Below are positions 61,025 to 64,000 of a stretch of 64,000 nucleotides of DNA, piece by piece; the stretch's first letter is position 1; each line of letters starts with the position of its first letter. The position numbers and the translations under genes were made by a program. Below the pieces are notes generated by a model. It did not search any database. It was not told the DNA's origin and was given only the letters and a program-made list of their open reading frames with translations. Origin of the DNA: Thermoleophilia bacterium. Its GTDB lineage: Bacteria > Actinomycetota > Thermoleophilia > Miltoncostaeales > Miltoncostaeaceae. The DNA is taken from assembly GCA_009694365.1 (NCBI GenBank), contig SHVE01000008.1, forward strand, positions 1-64,000. The letters run 5' to 3'.

Positions 61025-61272
61025 CGGGGTCTCATCCCCCAGTCCCCGCTCGGGTTGGGAGGCGACCGGAGGCGGATGAGATCCAGACCGGCATGTCCCC
61101 AAACGACACACGCGGCCTCGGAATCAACCGGCGGATCACCGCAGGGGTGACCCCCGGCCGGCGGGGTACCGCGACCGACGCCATCGTGCGGTAGGCCGCC
61201 ACCAGCGCCCGCAGTGCACGGCCGTGCGTTCCCGCGGGCGCGGCGGGTCGAGACCGCCGCCCTCCCCACTCC

Positions 61273-62940
61273 CTACTCCGGGCGGGAACGCTCCCTGCGT
61301 ACCGTGACCTTGCGGCCCTTCAGTGTGGTGCCCCGCAGGGCGGCGATAACGGAATTCGCCCGATGCGCAGGTACGTCGACCAACGCGAACCGATCGGCGA
61401 TCTGGATTGCCCCGATCTCACGGCCGGGGATGTCGGCCTCGCTGGCAATGGCCCCCACCAGATCCTGCGGACGAATGCCGGCGATCCGGCCAGCACCCAC
61501 GAAGAGGCGCGCCATACCCTGGGGCGGATTGGGTCCGGGGCCGTGCGGAGCTCTGCGGGGACCCCGGCCCTCGGTGCCGGTGCCGGTGCCGGAGTGCGAC
61601 GACCGCTCCTGACGTACGGGCGCATCGGGGATCTCCTCGTCGCCCATCGGACCACCCGATGACTCGTGTGCGATGCGTACGGCGGCGGCCGCGATGTCGA
61701 GGACGTCAAACTCCTCACCAAGGGCCTCCACGACCACGCGGAACGAGTCCAGATCCTCCTGGAGGATGGCCTCGCGCAGGGTGGCGCTCGTCACCTCCAG
61801 GCGCCGGGCGCGGAGATCGGCGACCGTGGGCAGCGCCTGCACCGGAATACGCTGGCCCGTGACGCGCTCGATGTTGCGCAGCATGCGGTGCTCGCGCGGC
61901 TCGGCCAGAGTGATCGCAACGCCGTCACGCCCGGCGCGGCCCACACGCCCGATTCGATGCACATACGACGCCGGGGCCGATGGCACGTCGTAGTTGATGA
62001 CGTGGGTGAGGACGTCGATGTCGAGCCCGCGAGCGGCAACATCGGTCGCCACCAGCAGTTCGACCGCACCGGAACGCAGGCGACCCATCACCCGATCGCG
62101 CTGCTCCTGGGTCATCCCGCCGTGCAGGGCGTCGGCGCGATACCCGCGACCGTTGAGCGACTCGACGAGCGACTCCACCTCGATCCGGGTGCGGCAGAAG
62201 ACGAGGGCAGCAGCCGGTGCCTCGGCGTCGAGCACGCGTACGAGGGCCGCAGGCTTGTGTGCCCGATGCACCACGTATGCCTCCTGACGGGTCCGCGGGG
62301 TCTCACCGGCAACCTGCGGGGCGTCCTCGATGCGCACGCGCACCGGATCCTTCAGGTGCCGATCGGCGATGGCGGCGATGCGCGGCGGCATGGTGGCCGA
62401 GAAGAGCACGGTCTGGCGATCGGCCGGAGCGACGGAGAGGATGACCCCGATGTCCTCGGCAAACCCCATATCGAGCATCTCGTCGGCCTCGTCGAGCACC
62501 ACGACCTGTACCGACCCGAACTTTAGGGTGCCACGGGCCAGATGGTCGCGGACCCGGCCCGGCGTCCCCACCACCACGTCCACTCCGCGCTCGAGTGCCG
62601 TGATCTGCCGAAAGATGGGCTGGCCACCGTAGATCGGCAACACGGAGGTGTGGAGTGCCCGCCCGTAGCGATGCACGGCCTCGGACACCTGCATGGCCAA
62701 CTCACGCGTGGGTACGAGGATGAGCGCACGGGGTTCGCGACCAACACCACCGCGCAGGCGCTCGAGGAGCGGCAGCGCGAACGCCGCCGTCTTGCCGGTA
62801 CCGGTCGCGGCGTTGCCCAACAGGTCGCGGCCCAAGAGCAGCGGCGGGATCGCCGCCTGCTGGATGGGTGTCGGTTCCTCATATCCCAACTCCGCCAAGG
62901 CTGCGAGAAGGTCATCCCCGAGACCGAGGTCGTCGAACAT
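61273..62940 (-). CDS. deaD: DEAD-box RNA helicase, DeaD/CsdA type
   Basis: The ATG at 62940 gives 555 residues. The Q motif and motif I are LAELGYEEPTPIQQAAIPPL and GNAATGTGKTAAFAL. Then come LVPTRELAMQ, VGTPGRVRDH, VVLDEADEMLDMGF, VLFSATMPPRI, HRIGRVGRAGRDG. The C-terminal part carries an RNA-binding DbpA-like domain (GMARLFVGAGRIAGIRPQDL, ALVDVPAHRAN). Such helicases remodel structured RNA in ribosome assembly and cold adaptation. The gene stands alone, ending after the decarboxylase terminator. Confidence 0.95.
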   Translation of the reverse strand: MFDDLGLGDDLLAALAELGYEEPTPIQQAAIPPLLLGRDLLGNAATGTGKTAAFALPLLERLRGGVGREPRALILVPTRELAMQVSEAVHRYGRALHTSVLPIYGGQPIFRQITALERGVDVVVGTPGRVRDHLARGTLKFGSVQVVVLDEADEMLDMGFAEDIGVILSVAPADRQTVLFSATMPPRIAAIADRHLKDPVRVRIEDAPQVAGETPRTRQEAYVVHRAHKPAALVRVLDAEAPAAALVFCRTRIEVESLVESLNGRGYRADALHGGMTQEQRDRVMGRLRSGAVELLVATDVAARGLDIDVLTHVINYDVPSAPASYVHRIGRVGRAGRDGVAITLAEPREHRMLRNIERVTGQRIPVQALPTVADLRARRLEVTSATLREAILQEDLDSFRVVVEALGEEFDVLDIAAAAVRIAHESSGGPMGDEEIPDAPVRQERSSHSGTGTGTEGRGPRRAPHGPGPNPPQGMARLFVGAGRIAGIRPQDLVGAIASEADIPGREIGAIQIADRFALVDVPAHRANSVIAALRGTTLKGRKVTVRRERSRPE

Positions 62941-62959
62941 CAACTTGTGAATAGGGCCC

Positions 62960-64000
62960 TCAGTAGACGAAGACAGGAGTGGTGTACGTCGCGAACTCGT
63001 ACACCGTAGGCGCATTCGGTGAGGCGATGCGAATACAACCGTGCGATGCCGGATATCCGGGGACGTACGGGTGCTCGTGGAACGCGTACCCGCCAATGAA
63101 GTACGAGGCGTACGGCATCCACGTGGAAAACGGGCGCGACCAGCTCATCATCTCCTTGCGCAGAACGGTGAAGTCACCCCGCGGCGTGTTACCGGCCGCG
63201 CCGCTCGAGATGTGGATCGCACGCACGGTGCGTCCGTTGTCGACTAGGAGCATTACCTGCTTGTCGATACTCACCTCGACGATGCGGCCCTTGGGCGTGC
63301 GCGGCGCCACGGGACGATCCGCGATCATGAGGAGCTCCCGTGTGGCGGCACCAAGGGCGCCGTCACGCGTGAGCCCCGACCAGCCTTGGAAGGCCATGAG
63401 AGCCTGCTCCACTGCGTCGGGGGACGTGTCGCCGACCGTCACGTTCTCCGACAGATACCCCAACTGCGCGAGGCGGTGGACGAGACCCTCGGACGTGTGC
63501 AGCGCGAATGCGGACTGCAGAAGGTCGCGCAGGCGCGGGGTGATGCGCCCGGCGGCGGAGAAATCGCCCGATGCGTGGACCGCACCACCCACCGTGACCA
63601 TTGCGACCGTACTGCCCCACCCCTTAGCGGCGAGCCGTTTACGGAGGTCCGCCGACAGGGCCGGCGAAACCATGGCATCGGCCGATCCGCGCACGATGGT
63701 GATCGGCGCACGGTTCCGTGGCGCCGCGATCGTGCTGTGCCCCGTCAACTGGAGTGGGAACCGCACCTGAGCCAGTCCGTCGAGTACCACGGTGCGGGTG
63801 GGATCGAACCCCGAGATGGCGAGGGCTCCGTCGATGCGACCGGGCAGCGTGGTGGTCATGGTCACGGCGAACGCCGCGCCGCTGCTCTCACCGACGCTCA
63901 CGAGGCGCACCGTGTCCATGTCGGTGCGCCGGTCGAGGATGTCGAGCAACTCGCCGACGGCCAGAATGTCCGTCGCGCGGCGACCTCCCGCCTGCAAGGG
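62960..64000 (-). CDS. Alpha/beta-hydrolase-like / peptidoglycan-binding / L,D-transpeptidase fusion (partial)
   Basis: The frame runs to the right edge of the window, so the N-terminus is missing. The N-terminal part (SVGESSGAAFAVTMTTTLPG, then GALAISGFDPT) looks like an alpha/beta hydrolase with a Gly-x-Ser-x-Ser-type nucleophile turn and a possible His in GAVHASGDFS. A short helical peptidoglycan-binding-like unit follows (SPDAVEQALMAFQGWSGL, TRDGALGAATRELL). The C-terminal YkuD domain ends with the catalytic block GYPASHGCIRIASPNAP. L,D-transpeptidases cross-link peptidoglycan. The three-part fusion is unusual. Confidence 0.75.
   Translation of the reverse strand, partial: PLQAGGRRATDILAVGELLDILDRRTDMDTVRLVSVGESSGAAFAVTMTTTLPGRIDGALAISGFDPTRTVVLDGLAQVRFPLQLTGHSTIAAPRNRAPITIVRGSADAMVSPALSADLRKRLAAKGWGSTVAMVTVGGAVHASGDFSAAGRITPRLRDLLQSAFALHTSEGLVHRLAQLGYLSENVTVGDTSPDAVEQALMAFQGWSGLTRDGALGAATRELLMIADRPVAPRTPKGRIVEVSIDKQVMLLVDNGRTVRAIHISSGAAGNTPRGDFTVLRKEMMSWSRPFSTWMPYASYFIGGYAFHEHPYVPGYPASHGCIRIASPNAPTVYEFATYTTPVFVY

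Overview
The window is GC-rich bacterial chromosome with GTG starts, short ATGA/GTGA gene overlaps and complete coenzyme F420 biosynthesis genes (cofG, cofH, cofC, cofD, cofE). With the adjacent rph-rdgB and nearby murI, this points to an actinobacterium (Actinomycetota), possibly a deep-branching class such as Thermoleophilia or Acidimicrobiia; the class is inference. No rRNA, tRNA, phage or confirmed CRISPR locus was seen.

Layout. 0-5.2 kb: a small conserved hypothetical and two divergent large secreted proteins (PKD-type and CARDB-type). 5.2-10.8 kb: a tightly overlapping minus-strand operon: rph, a chimeric 36-aa mini-ORF, rdgB, a short-chain reductase, a membrane protein, a zinc ribbon, a tandem universal stress protein broken by a frameshift in a G run, a hypothetical, and another frameshifted gene. 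10.8-15.5 kb: sirtuin, glutamate racemase, DHA2-type exporter, flavin reductase, small membrane protein. 15.6-18.7 kb: tandem glycine riboswitch driving gcvP. 18.7-22.4 kb: a CbbQ/NorQ-type AAA+ ATPase with a split CbbO/NorD-type partner. 22.5-26.4 kb: acetolactate synthase large subunit, an IS-remnant island bounded by direct repeats and palindromes, and a CarH-like B12 photoreceptor regulator. 26.4-32.5 kb: an acyl-CoA cluster of two thiolase-fold proteins, two DUF35 proteins, an HMG-CoA-synthase-like protein and a CoA ligase. 32.7-40.3 kb: DUF1284 protein, a 100-aa orphan, a degenerate sirtuin, a transporter, a PrmA-like methyltransferase and two aldehyde dehydrogenases. 40.3-43.0 kb: adenosylcobalamin riboswitch, secreted DUF4430 protein, Sua5, secreted glutathione-peroxidase-like protein. 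43.0-49.2 kb: GMC oxidoreductase, SDR, acyl-CoA dehydrogenase, an odd 66-bp-phased repeat block, MaoC dehydratase, aminotransferase and an IclR HTH-only protein. 49.4-58.5 kb: a MenB/BadI-like crotonase with a Lys/Ala/Pro tail, cofG, a cofH with an unfamiliar N-terminal domain, and, converging on them, cofD-cofC-cofE-fprA with an EamA transporter. 58.7-61.0 kb: a self-contained transcription unit of two acetoacetate-decarboxylase-like paralogues. 61.3-64 kb: a DEAD-box helicase and a truncated hydrolase/L,D-transpeptidase fusion.

Themes. Several gene products converge on F420 (redox cofactor), on cobalamin (riboswitch, DUF4430 protein, CarH-like sensor) and on acyl-CoA chemistry (thiolases, DUF35, ligases, ACAD, crotonase, MaoC). 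The most novel-looking items are the unfamiliar domain fused to CofH, the riboswitch-controlled DUF4430 protein, the CoA cluster in which several canonical catalytic residues are missing, the mini-ORF built from pieces of rdgB and rph, and the 35/31-nt spaced repeat block that begins inside the 3' end of an acyl-CoA dehydrogenase gene. All assignments come from reading the sequence; no search was run.
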